From NCBI RefSeq assembly GCF_014836325.1, contig NZ_JACSQZ010000001.1, forward strand, positions 54,739-118,738: DNA of 64,000 nucleotides, given 5' to 3'. Below, piece by piece: positions 19,227 to 28,283 of the stretch. Source of the stretch: Clostridium gallinarum (GTDB lineage Bacteria; Bacillota; Clostridia; Clostridiales; Clostridiaceae). A model generated the notes under the pieces. The model was not told where the DNA came from and searched no databases. It saw only the letters and a list, made by a program, of their open reading frames with translations. Position 1 is the stretch's first letter, and every line of letters begins with the position of its first letter. Position numbers and translations under genes: made by a program.

Positions 19227-19375
19227 AACTCTCAATCCTTCTTTCTATACTATAAACCTCATATCTTCTATCTTTACCCTTAATGAATAAAATATTCTTT
19301 TATTGTTCTTTAAGTAATTTTTTTGTTTTTTAATCATAAAATTAGATAACGAAGTCAAAACAGGAGGTGTTAAAT

Positions 19376-21052
19376 TTGAATTATAATATTTTAATAGGCG
19401 GTAGTGCTGGACAAGGTATGGATACCGTAAGTGATTTTTTAGAAAAAGCTTTTAAGAAAAATGGTGCCTATGTTTTCTCTCATAAAGATTATATGTCTAG
19501 AGTTAGAGGCGGTCATAATTTTACTCAAATAAGATTTGGAGATGAACCTCTATATTCTCATGAACAGGATTTAGATTTAATCCTAGCCTTAGATGAAAAT
19601 ACAGTTGCATTTCACAAAGAAAGATTAAAAGAAAATGGAATAATTATATTAGATGAATCTCTTAAGATTGAAGACAATAAAGTCTTAAAACTTCCTCTTA
19701 AGAAAACAGCCAATACTATCGGAATTCCAAAAGGTTTTACATCTGTAGCAGCTGGAGCTATCCTTAAATATTTTTCATTTTATAGTGATTTTGAAAATTT
19801 ATTTAGTAAAAAACTTGATGAAAAGGTAAGAAATCTAAATATAGAAGCCATAAAATCTGGTTATAAATTGATAGATTCTAAGTATTCATTAAAAGGTAAT
19901 GATTTATCAAATCATATTTTGATAAATGGAAATAATGCAATTGCTCTTGGTGCTATAGCCGGAGGTTTAAACTTTTATTCAGCTTATCCCATGACACCAG
20001 CTACAAGTATTATGACATATTTAGCCAAAAAACAAGTTGAAGTTGGTTTAGTTGTTGATCAAGCTGAAGATGAAATAAGTGCAATAAATTTTGCAATTGG
20101 TGCTTCTTATGCAGGTGCTCGTGCTATGACTGGTAGTTCTGGTGGTGGATTTTCACTAATGGTAGAAGCTTTAGGTCTTGCTGGTATAACTGAAACTCCT
20201 TTAGTTATTGTAAATTCACAAAGACCAGGCCCTGCTACAGGATTACCTACAAGAACAGAGCAAAGTGATTTAAGTTTTCTATTAACAGCATCTCATGGAG
20301 AATTCCCAAGAGTAGTTCTTGCTCCTCGTAATGCTGAGGATGCTTTCTATAAAACTACTAAGGCCCTTAATATTGCAGATAAATATCAAACTGTAGTTTT
20401 ATTGCTTACTGATCAATATCTTGCAGATGGAAATGTAACAATCCCTAAATATGATTTAAGTAAAGTTACTATAGATAGATATATTTCAAATGGCGAAGAG
20501 CTATCTTCTAATGAAGAATATAAAAGATATAAAGTAACTGAAAGTGGTATCTCTCCAAGATTAATTCCTGGTAATTCAAAAAATCAAGTTGTTATAGTTG
20601 ATAGTGATGAGCATACAGAAGAAGGACATATAACTGAATCATCTGAAGTTAGAATAGAACAAATGGATAAAAGATTTAGAAAAATGAATTCTATAAAAGA
20701 TGATTTAGAAGAACCTGAATATTTTGGAAATGAAGATATTGATATACTTCTTATAGGCTTTGGATCAACTTATGGTGCTTTAAAAGAATCTGTTGATATT
20801 CTTAATAAATCAGGAATTAAAGTTGGTGCTTTAAGTTTTTGTGATGTATATCCATTATCAAAAGAAAATTTAAATAAACATTATAAAAAAGCTAAAAAAA
20901 TAGTAAATGTAGAACAAAACTTTACAGGACAATTTGGAAAACTAGTAACTCAAGAAACAGGTATATTAATGAATTATAGTATTTTAAAATATGATGGTCG
21001 TCAAATAACTGGAAATGAAATTGCAGATAAAGTTAGAAAGGAGGAAATTTAA
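19376..21052 (+). CDS. korA: 2-oxoacid:acceptor oxidoreductase, fused gamma-alpha subunit
   Basis: One subunit of an iron-sulfur/TPP oxidoreductase that converts 2-oxoacids such as 2-oxoglutarate or 2-oxoisovalerate to acyl-CoA with reduction of ferredoxin. The gamma domain (about 1-180) starts with LIGGSAGQGMDTV and holds MSRVRGGHNFTQIR. The alpha domain (about 190-558) has GNNAIALGAIAGG, YPMTPATSIM and RPGPATGLPTRTEQSDL. The start is a TTG eight bases after AGGAGG; an upstream GTG lies inside that Shine-Dalgarno. It is followed directly by korB. No separate ferredoxin-type delta subunit is present. The exact 2-oxoacid cannot be deduced. Confidence 0.92.
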   Translation: MNYNILIGGSAGQGMDTVSDFLEKAFKKNGAYVFSHKDYMSRVRGGHNFTQIRFGDEPLYSHEQDLDLILALDENTVAFHKERLKENGIIILDESLKIEDNKVLKLPLKKTANTIGIPKGFTSVAAGAILKYFSFYSDFENLFSKKLDEKVRNLNIEAIKSGYKLIDSKYSLKGNDLSNHILINGNNAIALGAIAGGLNFYSAYPMTPATSIMTYLAKKQVEVGLVVDQAEDEISAINFAIGASYAGARAMTGSSGGGFSLMVEALGLAGITETPLVIVNSQRPGPATGLPTRTEQSDLSFLLTASHGEFPRVVLAPRNAEDAFYKTTKALNIADKYQTVVLLLTDQYLADGNVTIPKYDLSKVTIDRYISNGEELSSNEEYKRYKVTESGISPRLIPGNSKNQVVIVDSDEHTEEGHITESSEVRIEQMDKRFRKMNSIKDDLEEPEYFGNEDIDILLIGFGSTYGALKESVDILNKSGIKVGALSFCDVYPLSKENLNKHYKKAKKIVNVEQNFTGQFGKLVTQETGILMNYSILKYDGRQITGNEIADKVRKEEI

Positions 21053-21916
21053 ATGTTAGATTTAAACTCCTATAAAAGTAATGATGAAATAGCTTGGTGC
21101 CCTGGTTGTGGTAATTTTTCTATCTTACAAGGTATAAAGGAATCTCTTTTAGAGCTAGGCTTACATCCACATGAATTTGTTATGGTATCTGGAATAGGTC
21201 AAGCTGCTAAGACTCCTCATTATTTAAAAGCAAATGTATTTAATGGACTTCATGGAAGAGCACTTCCTCCAGCACAAGCTATTAAAATGGTTAATAAAGA
21301 TCTTAAAGTAATAGTAACTTCTGGTGATGGAGATGCTTATGGAGAAGGTGGAAATCATTTTATTCATAATATAAGAAGAAATGTAGATATAGTTCAACTA
21401 GTTCATAATAATCAAATTTACGGACTAACTAAGGGCCAAGGTTCCCCGACTACTTCAAAAGGACATTTAACATCAATGCAATTTGAAGGAACTTATTTAG
21501 ATTCCTTAAATCCTTTATCTATTGCAATAAGTTCAGGAGCAACCTTTGTTGCAAGAAGCTTTTCTGGAGATAAGGAACATTTAAAAGAAATGATTAAAAG
21601 AGCAGTTAATCATAAAGGCTATGCATTAGTTGAAATTCTTCAACCTTGTGTTGTATTTAATAAAGTAAATACTTTTAAGTGGTACAAGGATAGAGTATAT
21701 AAATTAGATGAAAATTATAATCCTAAAGATAGGTCTGAAGCCTTTAAAAAAGCTGAGGAATTTGGTGATGAAGGAATTCCAATTGGAATACTTTATTTAC
21801 AAGAAAATAAGCCAACCTATCACGAAGCTCATCCAGTACTAAAGTCTGGAATTAATCTTTTAGATAGAAACTGGAAACCTACCATGGCTGAGAAATTAGT
21901 TAATGAATTTTTATAA
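21053..21916 (+). CDS. korB: 2-oxoacid:acceptor oxidoreductase, TPP-binding beta subunit
   Basis: Partner of the preceding gamma-alpha subunit; carries thiamine pyrophosphate and an iron-sulfur cluster. Residues 15-20 (WCPGCGNF) give two of the cluster cysteines. The TPP-binding motif is VTSGDGDAYGEGGNHF with the later NNQIYGLTKGQ, and a further Cys is in LQPCVVFN. The length of 287 aa is normal for KorB. It begins one base after the korA stop codon, with GGAGG inside the end of korA, so production of the two subunits is coupled. Together they form the only plus-strand operon in this half of the window. Confidence 0.94.
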   Translation: MLDLNSYKSNDEIAWCPGCGNFSILQGIKESLLELGLHPHEFVMVSGIGQAAKTPHYLKANVFNGLHGRALPPAQAIKMVNKDLKVIVTSGDGDAYGEGGNHFIHNIRRNVDIVQLVHNNQIYGLTKGQGSPTTSKGHLTSMQFEGTYLDSLNPLSIAISSGATFVARSFSGDKEHLKEMIKRAVNHKGYALVEILQPCVVFNKVNTFKWYKDRVYKLDENYNPKDRSEAFKKAEEFGDEGIPIGILYLQENKPTYHEAHPVLKSGINLLDRNWKPTMAEKLVNEFL

Positions 21917-21951
21917 TTAATTAAAATATTAGATAAATTTTATCCTTCATT

Positions 21952-21980
21952 GAAAAAGAACCTTGATTTCTCAAGGTTCT
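21952..21980. terminator. Shared terminator between korB and the MntA-like gene
   Basis: Perfect stem AGAACCTTGA-TTTC-TCAAGGTTCT between convergent operons. On the minus strand it is followed by TTTTTC, so it mainly serves the nucleotidyltransferase operon; it may also stop korAB. Confidence 0.75.
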
Positions 21981-21984
21981 AAAA

Positions 21985-22293
21985 TTACTCTCTAATATAA
22001 ATAACTTTTCCCATTCTATCAATATGAGATTTTAGTTCATCATGATTTAAGTGTGTATAATCTAATATATCAAATAAATATGGTAATGGACCTTGATCTT
22101 CTAATAATGAATGTAATCTTGAAACAGTATTAAAATTAATATTTTCTCCTACAATAGCTATATCTATATCTGAACCTGGCTTATAATTCCCCTTAGCTCT
22201 AGATCCAAAAATAATAGCCTTTTCAATTTCACTAAACTCACTTATTTTTTCTTTTATATAATTTAAATCAAATTCTCTTAATCCAAACTCCAT
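21985..22293 (-). CDS. MntA-like minimal nucleotidyltransferase (putative antitoxin)
   Basis: Small nucleotidyltransferase of 102 aa. The signature GS-x10-DxD is perfect (GSRAKGNYKPGSDIDIAIV near residues 30-48), as in MntA, which AMPylates the HEPN toxin HepT on a tyrosine and thereby silences it. It starts two bases after the HEPN gene stop, and the pair is in the toxin-antitoxin order usual for type VII hepT-mntA. The 5' gene of the same transcript encodes an alarmone synthetase-like protein. An alternative reading is a housekeeping HI0073/HI0074-type pair, whose function is unknown. The catalytic residues are seen; antitoxin activity is inferred. Confidence 0.85.
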   Translation of the reverse strand: MEFGLREFDLNYIKEKISEFSEIEKAIIFGSRAKGNYKPGSDIDIAIVGENINFNTVSRLHSLLEDQGPLPYLFDILDYTHLNHDELKSHIDRMGKVIYIRE

Positions 22294-22295
22294 AA

Positions 22296-22694
22296 TTATC
22301 CCTCTAGCTTTTCTAATAATTTTCTTATTACAGGATAATATTCTGATTTTATTAATTCCTCTGCTTGTTTAGCTACTTCTTCATCATAGGTGTGTGCCAT
22401 TAAATTTCTTTTTTCTAGTGCATCAATCCATATGTGTCCTTCTGTAATTAACTGATTTTGAAAAGCTGTTTGAATTGTTGATCTTGGACTTTTAACCTCA
22501 TACCCTTCAAACTCTAAGTAATCTTTCATAGTTTTCCAAGCTAATTCAAAAGTATATTCAAAGCATTGAATTAATCCTTGTACTTCAAATTTATTAAGGT
22601 CGCCCTTTTCTATAAACTCGCTTAATTGGTCTGTTGCTTTCTTAAAATTAGAAAATCTTTGCTTCCAACGTATATCTTGACTCACTTTTAACAC
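22296..22694 (-). CDS. HepT-like HEPN protein (HI0074 family, putative RNase toxin)
   Basis: All-helical 132-aa protein of the HI0074/HepT group. The HEPN signature is RNLMAHTY (about residues 96-103), i.e. R-x4-H-x-Y: the R and H form the RNase site, and the Y is the residue that MntA modifies in characterised systems. FEYTFELAWKTMKDYL is the typical HI0074 core. It overlaps the upstream alarmone-synthetase gene by 7 bp and is followed two bases later by the nucleotidyltransferase. The product is complete in length. Toxicity is inferred from the intact motif and the partner, not shown. Confidence 0.85.
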   Translation of the reverse strand: MLKVSQDIRWKQRFSNFKKATDQLSEFIEKGDLNKFEVQGLIQCFEYTFELAWKTMKDYLEFEGYEVKSPRSTIQTAFQNQLITEGHIWIDALEKRNLMAHTYDEEVAKQAEELIKSEYYPVIRKLLEKLEG

Positions 22695-23485
22695 CTACCT
22701 TTTAATTTTTTTATTTCTTCTTCTTGCTCTTTGATCCTTTTTAATAGTTTTTCTTCTTTATTAAACCACTCTTTGCTAAGGTCATTAATTAAAGATGCCA
22801 TTTCATCTGCACTTCCTGCAATTCTATTAAATAAAAGAAGATTTGATTTTAATATTTCTGGTATCTCAACATGGGAATATCTAAGTCTATGATCTATTTC
22901 CCCATAGCCTTCTTCAAATATTGTTCTTACTTGAATTTCAGCTATAACTTTTTCATTAGTTGGATAAAACTCTACTAAATAATGAACTGATCTATATCCT
23001 GATATTCTTGATCTCACTTCTATATTAAGTTCTTCAAACTTTTTAGTATTATCTCCTTCTCTAACATTTGCAGTAACTTCTATAACCTTCCAAGTTTTAG
23101 TTATAAATTCGTGAATCTCCTGCCACTGATCCTTAAATATGTGAATAACTCTAATTCCAATTAAATCATTAATTTCATTTTTATAATTATCTAAAGTAAA
23201 TTGAAAATCTTCACCATGCTTTGATTTTCTATCTTCAGTTTTTCTTATAATTTTTTCAATTAATCTATTAGGCTCTTTTATTCTTGATTTTACTGAATGA
23301 ATCATTGGCTGAGAACGTAAAATATTAGCTATAAAATCAGCTTGGTTCTCATAAGAAACTTCATAATCTACAAAATCATTATAAATATCCTCTAATGTTT
23401 TAACATCTATATTATTTTTTTCAATTATAGATTTTGTATGTGGATACTTCTCTATAAATTCATCTATTTTTAAACCATTCTTCAT
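22688..23485 (-). CDS. RelA/SpoT-domain protein (small alarmone synthetase-like)
   Basis: Predicted ATP:GTP/GDP (or other acceptor) pyrophosphokinase with no hydrolase or regulatory domains. Synthetase landmarks are in order: KSRIKEPNRLIEKIIRK (ATP-binding basic face, about residue 70-86), NDLIGIRVIHIF, the G-loop-like SGYRSVHYLVEF, and AEIQVRTIFEEGYGEIDHRLRY. The first 55 residues are not a domain I recognise, and the C-terminal 25 form a charged coiled coil. The length of 265 aa fits SAS enzymes. Unlike housekeeping RelP/RelQ genes it heads an overlapping operon with a HEPN toxin and its nucleotidyltransferase, which points to a toxin or defence role. Product specificity (ppGpp, ppApp, tRNA pyrophosphorylation) is open. 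Confidence 0.85.
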   Translation of the reverse strand: MKNGLKIDEFIEKYPHTKSIIEKNNIDVKTLEDIYNDFVDYEVSYENQADFIANILRSQPMIHSVKSRIKEPNRLIEKIIRKTEDRKSKHGEDFQFTLDNYKNEINDLIGIRVIHIFKDQWQEIHEFITKTWKVIEVTANVREGDNTKKFEELNIEVRSRISGYRSVHYLVEFYPTNEKVIAEIQVRTIFEEGYGEIDHRLRYSHVEIPEILKSNLLLFNRIAGSADEMASLINDLSKEWFNKEEKLLKRIKEQEEEIKKLKGRC

Positions 23486-23526
23486 TTTAAAGTCTCCTTT
23501 AGTTATAGAATCAAATTAATATATCA

Positions 23527-25551
23527 TTATCTTCCTTGTCTTCTATTACTACTCTTATTACTTTTTACCTTAGAGCTTTTACCTTTAAAATCTCCTGATT
23601 TTCCTTTAGATAAAGTCTTACTGTTTGCAGATTTTGAATTTGACTTATTATTTGCTTTTGAAGAAGATTTTGACTTACTATTTTTCTTACCTGATTTTGA
23701 GTTTCCTCTTGTCATAGCTTCTTCTTTTTTTATTTTAGCTAAATATCTATCAGCTTTTGATTTAATTAAGCACTTTGGTCCATTTCCTATTAAATCTTCT
23801 CTTCCTGCCTTAACTAAAGCATCATGAACTAAATTATAATTCTTAGGATTTTTAAATTGAAGAAGTGCTCTTTGCATAGCTTTTTCTTCTTTAGTTTTAG
23901 GAATATAAACTTCTTCTCCAGTTAGTGGGTTTATTCCTGTATAGAACATAGCCGTTGATAATGTTCCTGGTGTTGGGTAAAAGTCTTGAACTTGTTCTGG
24001 CTGATATTTAGTATCTCTTAAATATTCAGCAAGTTCTATAGCTTCATTTAGTCCACTACCTGGATGGCTTGACATTAAATATGGTATTAAGTATTGCTCT
24101 TTACCTAATTGTTTATTTATTTTAAAGAACTTTTCTCTAAATCTATCATAAGTATCTCCAGATGGTTTCCCCATATATTTTAATGTATTAGCTGCTACAT
24201 GTTCTGGAGCAACTTTTAATTGACCACTTACATGATGTTCAACTAATTCTCTAAAGAATGTATCATCTTTATCTGCCATTATATAATCATATCTTAATCC
24301 TGAACGAACAAATGCTTTCTTTACCTTAGGAAGTTTTCTTATTTTTCTTAGAAGTCCTAAGAATTCACTATGATCTACTATTAAGTTCTTACATGGTTTT
24401 GGAGTTAAACACTGTTTACTCTTACATGCACCTATAGTAAGCTGAGTTTTACAAGCTGGTTTTCTAAAGTTTGCTGTAGGACCACCAACATCATGTATAT
24501 ATCCCTTAAAGTCTTTAAGATTAGTTATTTCAACTGCTTCATCTAATATAGAGTTTTCACTTCTACTTTGAACAGCTCTTCCTTGATGGAATGTAATTGC
24601 ACAGAAAGAACAGTTACCAAAACATCCTCTTGAGCTTACTATACTAAACTTAACCTCTTCTAAAGCTGCTATTCCACCAAATTCATCATATATAGGATGA
24701 CATTCTTTTGTGTATGGAAGTGCATAAACCTTGTCTAATTCTTCTCTTGTAAGAGGCATTTCTGGAGTATTGCAAACAACATACCTTTCAGCATGTTTTT
24801 GAACAAGAACTTTTCCTCTTACAGGATCTTGTTCTTCATATTGTATTTTGAATGCTTTAGCATATTCCATTTTATCTCTTGTAACATCTTCTTTTGACGG
24901 TAATAATTTATAGTCACCATAAATTTCATCTAATGAATCTATAGCATATGTAGTTCCGTTAACGTGTCTTATATATTTTGCTTCAAACCCATCATTTAAA
25001 GCATTTGCAACTTCAACTATTTGCTTTTCACTCATTCCATATATTAAAAGATCAGCTCCACTATCTATTAAAATAGAATTTCTTACATTGTTATCCCAAT
25101 AATCATAATGAGCTAATCTTCTTAAACTTGCTTCTAAACCACCGATAACAACATTTATATTTTTATATGCTTCTCTTATTTTATTACAATAAACTATTGT
25201 AGCTCTATCAGGTCTTGCTCCCATTTTTCCACCAGGAGTATAAAGATCCTTTTCTCTTCTTCTCTTACTTACAGTATAATGGTTAACCATTGGGTCCATA
25301 TTACCACCATTAACTAAGAAAGCTAGTCTTGGTCTTCCAAGCTTCATAAAATCACCTGTACTATGCCAATCTGGTTGAGGAATTATACCTACCTTATATC
25401 CTGCATCTTCTAATACTCTTGAAATTATTGCTGTCCCAAAACTGTGATGGTCAATATAGGCATCCCCTGTAACTATAATAAAGTCACATTGTTCCCATCC
25501 ACGTTCTTTCATATCTTCTTTACTTATTGGTAAAAATCTATTATTTGACAT
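23527..25551 (-). CDS. YgiQ-family radical SAM protein
   Basis: Large uncharacterised radical SAM protein found widely in bacteria. An N-terminal YgiQ domain (about 1-290, including [19 protein letters not shown] and [16 protein letters not shown]) precedes the radical SAM core with CxxxCxxC at C310, C314 and C317 ([12 protein letters not shown]). A second cysteine group lies near 370-390 ([21 protein letters not shown]). The last 55 residues are a Lys/Ser/Asn-rich disordered tail, typical of clostridial members. The length of 674 aa is normal. It is transcribed separately from the toxin-like operon downstream, with a 41-bp gap and no clear terminator. Its reaction is not known. Confidence 0.92.
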   Translation of the reverse strand: MSNNRFLPISKEDMKERGWEQCDFIIVTGDAYIDHHSFGTAIISRVLEDAGYKVGIIPQPDWHSTGDFMKLGRPRLAFLVNGGNMDPMVNHYTVSKRRREKDLYTPGGKMGARPDRATIVYCNKIREAYKNINVVIGGLEASLRRLAHYDYWDNNVRNSILIDSGADLLIYGMSEKQIVEVANALNDGFEAKYIRHVNGTTYAIDSLDEIYGDYKLLPSKEDVTRDKMEYAKAFKIQYEEQDPVRGKVLVQKHAERYVVCNTPEMPLTREELDKVYALPYTKECHPIYDEFGGIAALEEVKFSIVSSRGCFGNCSFCAITFHQGRAVQSRSENSILDEAVEITNLKDFKGYIHDVGGPTANFRKPACKTQLTIGACKSKQCLTPKPCKNLIVDHSEFLGLLRKIRKLPKVKKAFVRSGLRYDYIMADKDDTFFRELVEHHVSGQLKVAPEHVAANTLKYMGKPSGDTYDRFREKFFKINKQLGKEQYLIPYLMSSHPGSGLNEAIELAEYLRDTKYQPEQVQDFYPTPGTLSTAMFYTGINPLTGEEVYIPKTKEEKAMQRALLQFKNPKNYNLVHDALVKAGREDLIGNGPKCLIKSKADRYLAKIKKEEAMTRGNSKSGKKNSKSKSSSKANNKSNSKSANSKTLSKGKSGDFKGKSSKVKSNKSSNRRQGR

Positions 25552-25826
25552 TTAAACACCTACTTCATGTTTACTTTTCGCTAATTGATTATATCATTAT
25601 ACGAGAAATTTATCATTGATTTTTTTTAATTTACAGAACATTACTAGTATATTTTTAAAATTTTCATTTAAACATATATCTATATAATTTACTTATTCAC
25701 TCCATTTAATCAAAAACATAATAAAAAATTAATTAAATTAGTTTATTTATCAGTAATATTTACCTATCATAATAAATTAATTTCTCCTAACACTATATAT
25801 GAATAAGTTTTTAGGAGGACATTGCT
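25552..25826. other. AT-rich divergent intergenic region
   Basis: Lies between the divergently transcribed YgiQ gene and the small plus-strand gene. Apart from the AGGAGG ribosome binding site of the latter (25813-25818) I see no coding potential, repeat or stem-loop; it should hold both promoters. Confidence 0.5.
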
Positions 25827-25982
25827 ATGAAAAGTGAAAATAAAAAAGTTCATTCAGAAAAAAACTACTTAAAGAATGGTTCAAAAACTCAAAATCAATA
25901 TGCTAATAACCATTATAACTTTACAACTGAAAAGCCAGGTATAAATGAAAGTGGAATTGAAGCAAAGAAAAAAGGCTTTTAA
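25827..25982 (+). CDS. Small hydrophilic protein of 51 aa
   Basis: Short gene with unusually clear signals: AGGAGG nine bases before the ATG, and a UUCG-loop terminator starting right at the stop codon. The product is very polar and probably disordered: rich in Lys, Asn, Glu and Ser, without Cys or Trp and without membrane segment or signal peptide. It starts MKSENKKVHSEKN and ends EAKKKGF. Small basic Asn-rich proteins of this size occur in clostridia, some in sporulating cells; I cannot place this one in a family. It is the only plus-strand gene between 22 and 32 kb, so it is transcribed from its own promoter in 25552-25812. Confidence 0.75.
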   Translation: MKSENKKVHSEKNYLKNGSKTQNQYANNHYNFTTEKPGINESGIEAKKKGF

Positions 25983-26010
25983 AAAAAGCTGTCTTCGGAC
26001 AGCTTTTTTA
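25983..26010 (+). terminator. Strong terminator after the 51-aa gene
   Basis: AAAAAAGCTGTC-TTCG-GACAGCTTTTTT, a perfect stem with an extra-stable UUCG loop and T run. Confidence 0.92.
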
Positions 26011-26068
26011 ATGCATAATTGATAATGGATAATACATAATTAAGGAAAAAAACTCCTTCGGAGTTTAT
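26011..26068. repeat. Repeat family 2, copy R2, with embedded hairpin
   Basis: Begins ATGCATAATTGATAATGGAT and continues to AATTAAGGAAAAAAACTCCTTCGGA. The first part resembles R3 (44770-44794), the second R1 (17934-17957). On the minus strand it forms AAACTCC-GAAG-GAGTTTTTTT (26067-26049), a plausible terminator for the histidine kinase operon. Confidence 0.65.
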
Positions 26069-26074
26069 AAAATT

Positions 26075-26097
26075 AGAGGCTGTAACATACAGCCTCT
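26075..26097 (-). terminator. Hairpin downstream of the histidine kinase gene
   Basis: Perfect stem AGAGGCTGT-AACAT-ACAGCCTCT 48 bp past the kinase stop. Its T tract is weak (AATTTTATAAA), but together with the hairpin in R2 it makes a tandem terminator. Confidence 0.6.
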
Positions 26098-26144
26098 ATC
26101 ATATTTAATTTACTACATATATTAAAAAATATCTCTTTCATATA

Positions 26145-28283
26145 TTATTTATTAAACTTTATTATCACTTTAAATAAATCTCCATCAACTTCAATATTGA
26201 ATGTACCACCTTGAAGCTCTACAAAGCTTTTTGCAATTGCAAGACCAAGACCTGAGCCTTCTGTATTTCTTGATTCATCTCCACGCACGAATCTTTCAAC
26301 TATATTATTTACATCGAATTTAATTTCTTCTTTTGCTATATTTTTTAATATAATTTCAACTGAATTATTTTCATCAAATATATCTATATATACTCTAGTA
26401 TTTTCTAGTGCGTATTTAGTTATATTTGATACTAAATTTTCAAATACTCTAAATGTTCTAAAACTATCAAGTTGTAATATTACTTTTTCTTTACTAAAAT
26501 TAGTTCTTATGGCTAATGAAGAATTTTGTATTTTATCCTCTAATTCTAATAAGGTTTGCTTCATTAAAGAAACTACATCTACAGATTCAATATTTAAAGT
26601 AATATTTCCACTACTTGCTTTACTTACTTCAAATAAATCTTCTATTAAATATTGAAGTCTTTGTGCTTTTCTATCTAAGGTATCTAAGTATTGATTTCTT
26701 TTTTCATCAGATAAATTTTCTTCCTTTAAAAGATCTATATAAGTTATTATTGATGTTAAAGGGGTTTTTAAATCATGTGAAACATTTGAAATTAAATCTG
26801 TTTTCATTTTTTGACTTTTAACTTCCTCTTCAACAGCTCTTTTAAAACCACTTTGAATTCTTTCTAAATCATCCTTTAATGGTTCAAATACCCCTAAATC
26901 CTCATGAATTTCAACATCTAAATTCCCTTCAGCAATTTTCTTAGTTGCATTTGTTAATATTCTATATTTACTACTTATTTCATCAGCATATTTTCTTATT
27001 AAAATAAATATAACTACTGAATATATTATTACTCCAATAATTCCAAATAACCATATTGAACATATAAATGCTAGTATTACAGCATTTATTGCAACTATTT
27101 TAAAAATTAATTTATTATTCTTTTCACTTAAATCTATTTCTGATAAAGTTTTTATAGTTTCCTTAGTATATCTAAATGCAAAAGCTATAATTCCACCTAC
27201 TATTGTACTTGTAATAAAATACTTCTTAACCCCAATCTTAAATATATGCTTTACAACTAATGCAGCATAGAAATATAAGCTAAATATTATTAACCATACA
27301 ATAAAATTAATAGCATAATAAGTTGAATGACTTAATGTTATTTCCTTAAAAAATGCACCAATAAAATTACCTGGAACTCCTTTTATACATTCATTTACCA
27401 TAAACATTGAAGCAGCTAATGTTAATGCTAAAGTAAGGCCTCCCATTATACATCCTATTTCAAATTTAATCTTTGAAATAGCTCTAAAGCCTACAATTTC
27501 TTTAGCCTTATTATATGGTATTAGTAAGGCACTAATTATAATAAATGCTACTCCTATTAAAGCAAATACGAAGGCTATCTCTCCATAAATTTCATTTTGT
27601 AAATTATTAATCCCCTCTGAAATATTATCATAATAATTTAACTCTCTAGGTATTGCTAATAAAACATTTATATTTTTAATCTCAACTAATTCATTATAAT
27701 ATCCTCCAAATAATGAAGGAGTAACCTCATAAATTTGTTTTTGAACTATATTTTTATCTGCTCCATAAATATCCTTAACAATTGCTTTCCCTAAATCGTC
27801 ATAATTAATTACTATATAAAATTGATAGTAATCTGTATCTATTGGAGCTATATCTATATCTCCATTTTCTAAAACCTTAATATCAAAATTACCATTTGAG
27901 GTAGTAACCTTATCTTTAGTACTTACTGCAAAATACTCTAAATTTAAATACCTTTGAGTATAACTTTGAAATCTAGTATTAAAATTATTTATATAATCTA
28001 AGTCTTTACCATATCTTATATCATCTTTTACCAACAAATCATAAGGTGTAATATCATCATTAGTTGATTTTTTAGCTATATCATATAAAGAATTATAACT
28101 CATTCCACTTAAAGCTCTAATAAATTCATAGCTTTGAAAATAATTTTTATCTTTTCCACTTGCTATTTTATCTATTGCTTTATATGAAGCTAACATTCCT
28201 ATAGAGGTTATTACTACTAGTATTATTGCTATTAAATTAATTATTACTTTTCCAAATTTACTGCTTTTCAATTTTGTATCCAA
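26145..28283 (-). CDS. Sensor histidine kinase with multi-span membrane sensor
   Basis: Membrane histidine kinase paired with the preceding response regulator. After one N-terminal membrane segment (about 12-33) comes an extracellular region (about 34-230), then a cluster of about six membrane segments (roughly 235-440). A HAMP-like stretch (LTNATKKIAEGNLDVEI) leads to the DHp domain with the phospho-accepting His in ISNVSHDLKTPLTSI. The ATPase domain shows FENLVSNITKYAL (N box) and GSGLGLAIAKSF (G box); the D of the G1 box region is less typical (NNSVEIILKNIA). No ATG fits the start: it is a TTG at 28283 or another 12 bases on, within the end of the regulator gene (26-bp overlap), so translation is coupled. 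The signal is unknown; cell-envelope stress is common for relatives. Confidence 0.9.
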   Translation of the reverse strand: MDTKLKSSKFGKVIINLIAIILVVITSIGMLASYKAIDKIASGKDKNYFQSYEFIRALSGMSYNSLYDIAKKSTNDDITPYDLLVKDDIRYGKDLDYINNFNTRFQSYTQRYLNLEYFAVSTKDKVTTSNGNFDIKVLENGDIDIAPIDTDYYQFYIVINYDDLGKAIVKDIYGADKNIVQKQIYEVTPSLFGGYYNELVEIKNINVLLAIPRELNYYDNISEGINNLQNEIYGEIAFVFALIGVAFIIISALLIPYNKAKEIVGFRAISKIKFEIGCIMGGLTLALTLAASMFMVNECIKGVPGNFIGAFFKEITLSHSTYYAINFIVWLIIFSLYFYAALVVKHIFKIGVKKYFITSTIVGGIIAFAFRYTKETIKTLSEIDLSEKNNKLIFKIVAINAVILAFICSIWLFGIIGVIIYSVVIFILIRKYADEISSKYRILTNATKKIAEGNLDVEIHEDLGVFEPLKDDLERIQSGFKRAVEEEVKSQKMKTDLISNVSHDLKTPLTSIITYIDLLKEENLSDEKRNQYLDTLDRKAQRLQYLIEDLFEVSKASSGNITLNIESVDVVSLMKQTLLELEDKIQNSSLAIRTNFSKEKVILQLDSFRTFRVFENLVSNITKYALENTRVYIDIFDENNSVEIILKNIAKEEIKFDVNNIVERFVRGDESRNTEGSGLGLAIAKSFVELQGGTFNIEVDGDLFKVIIKFNK

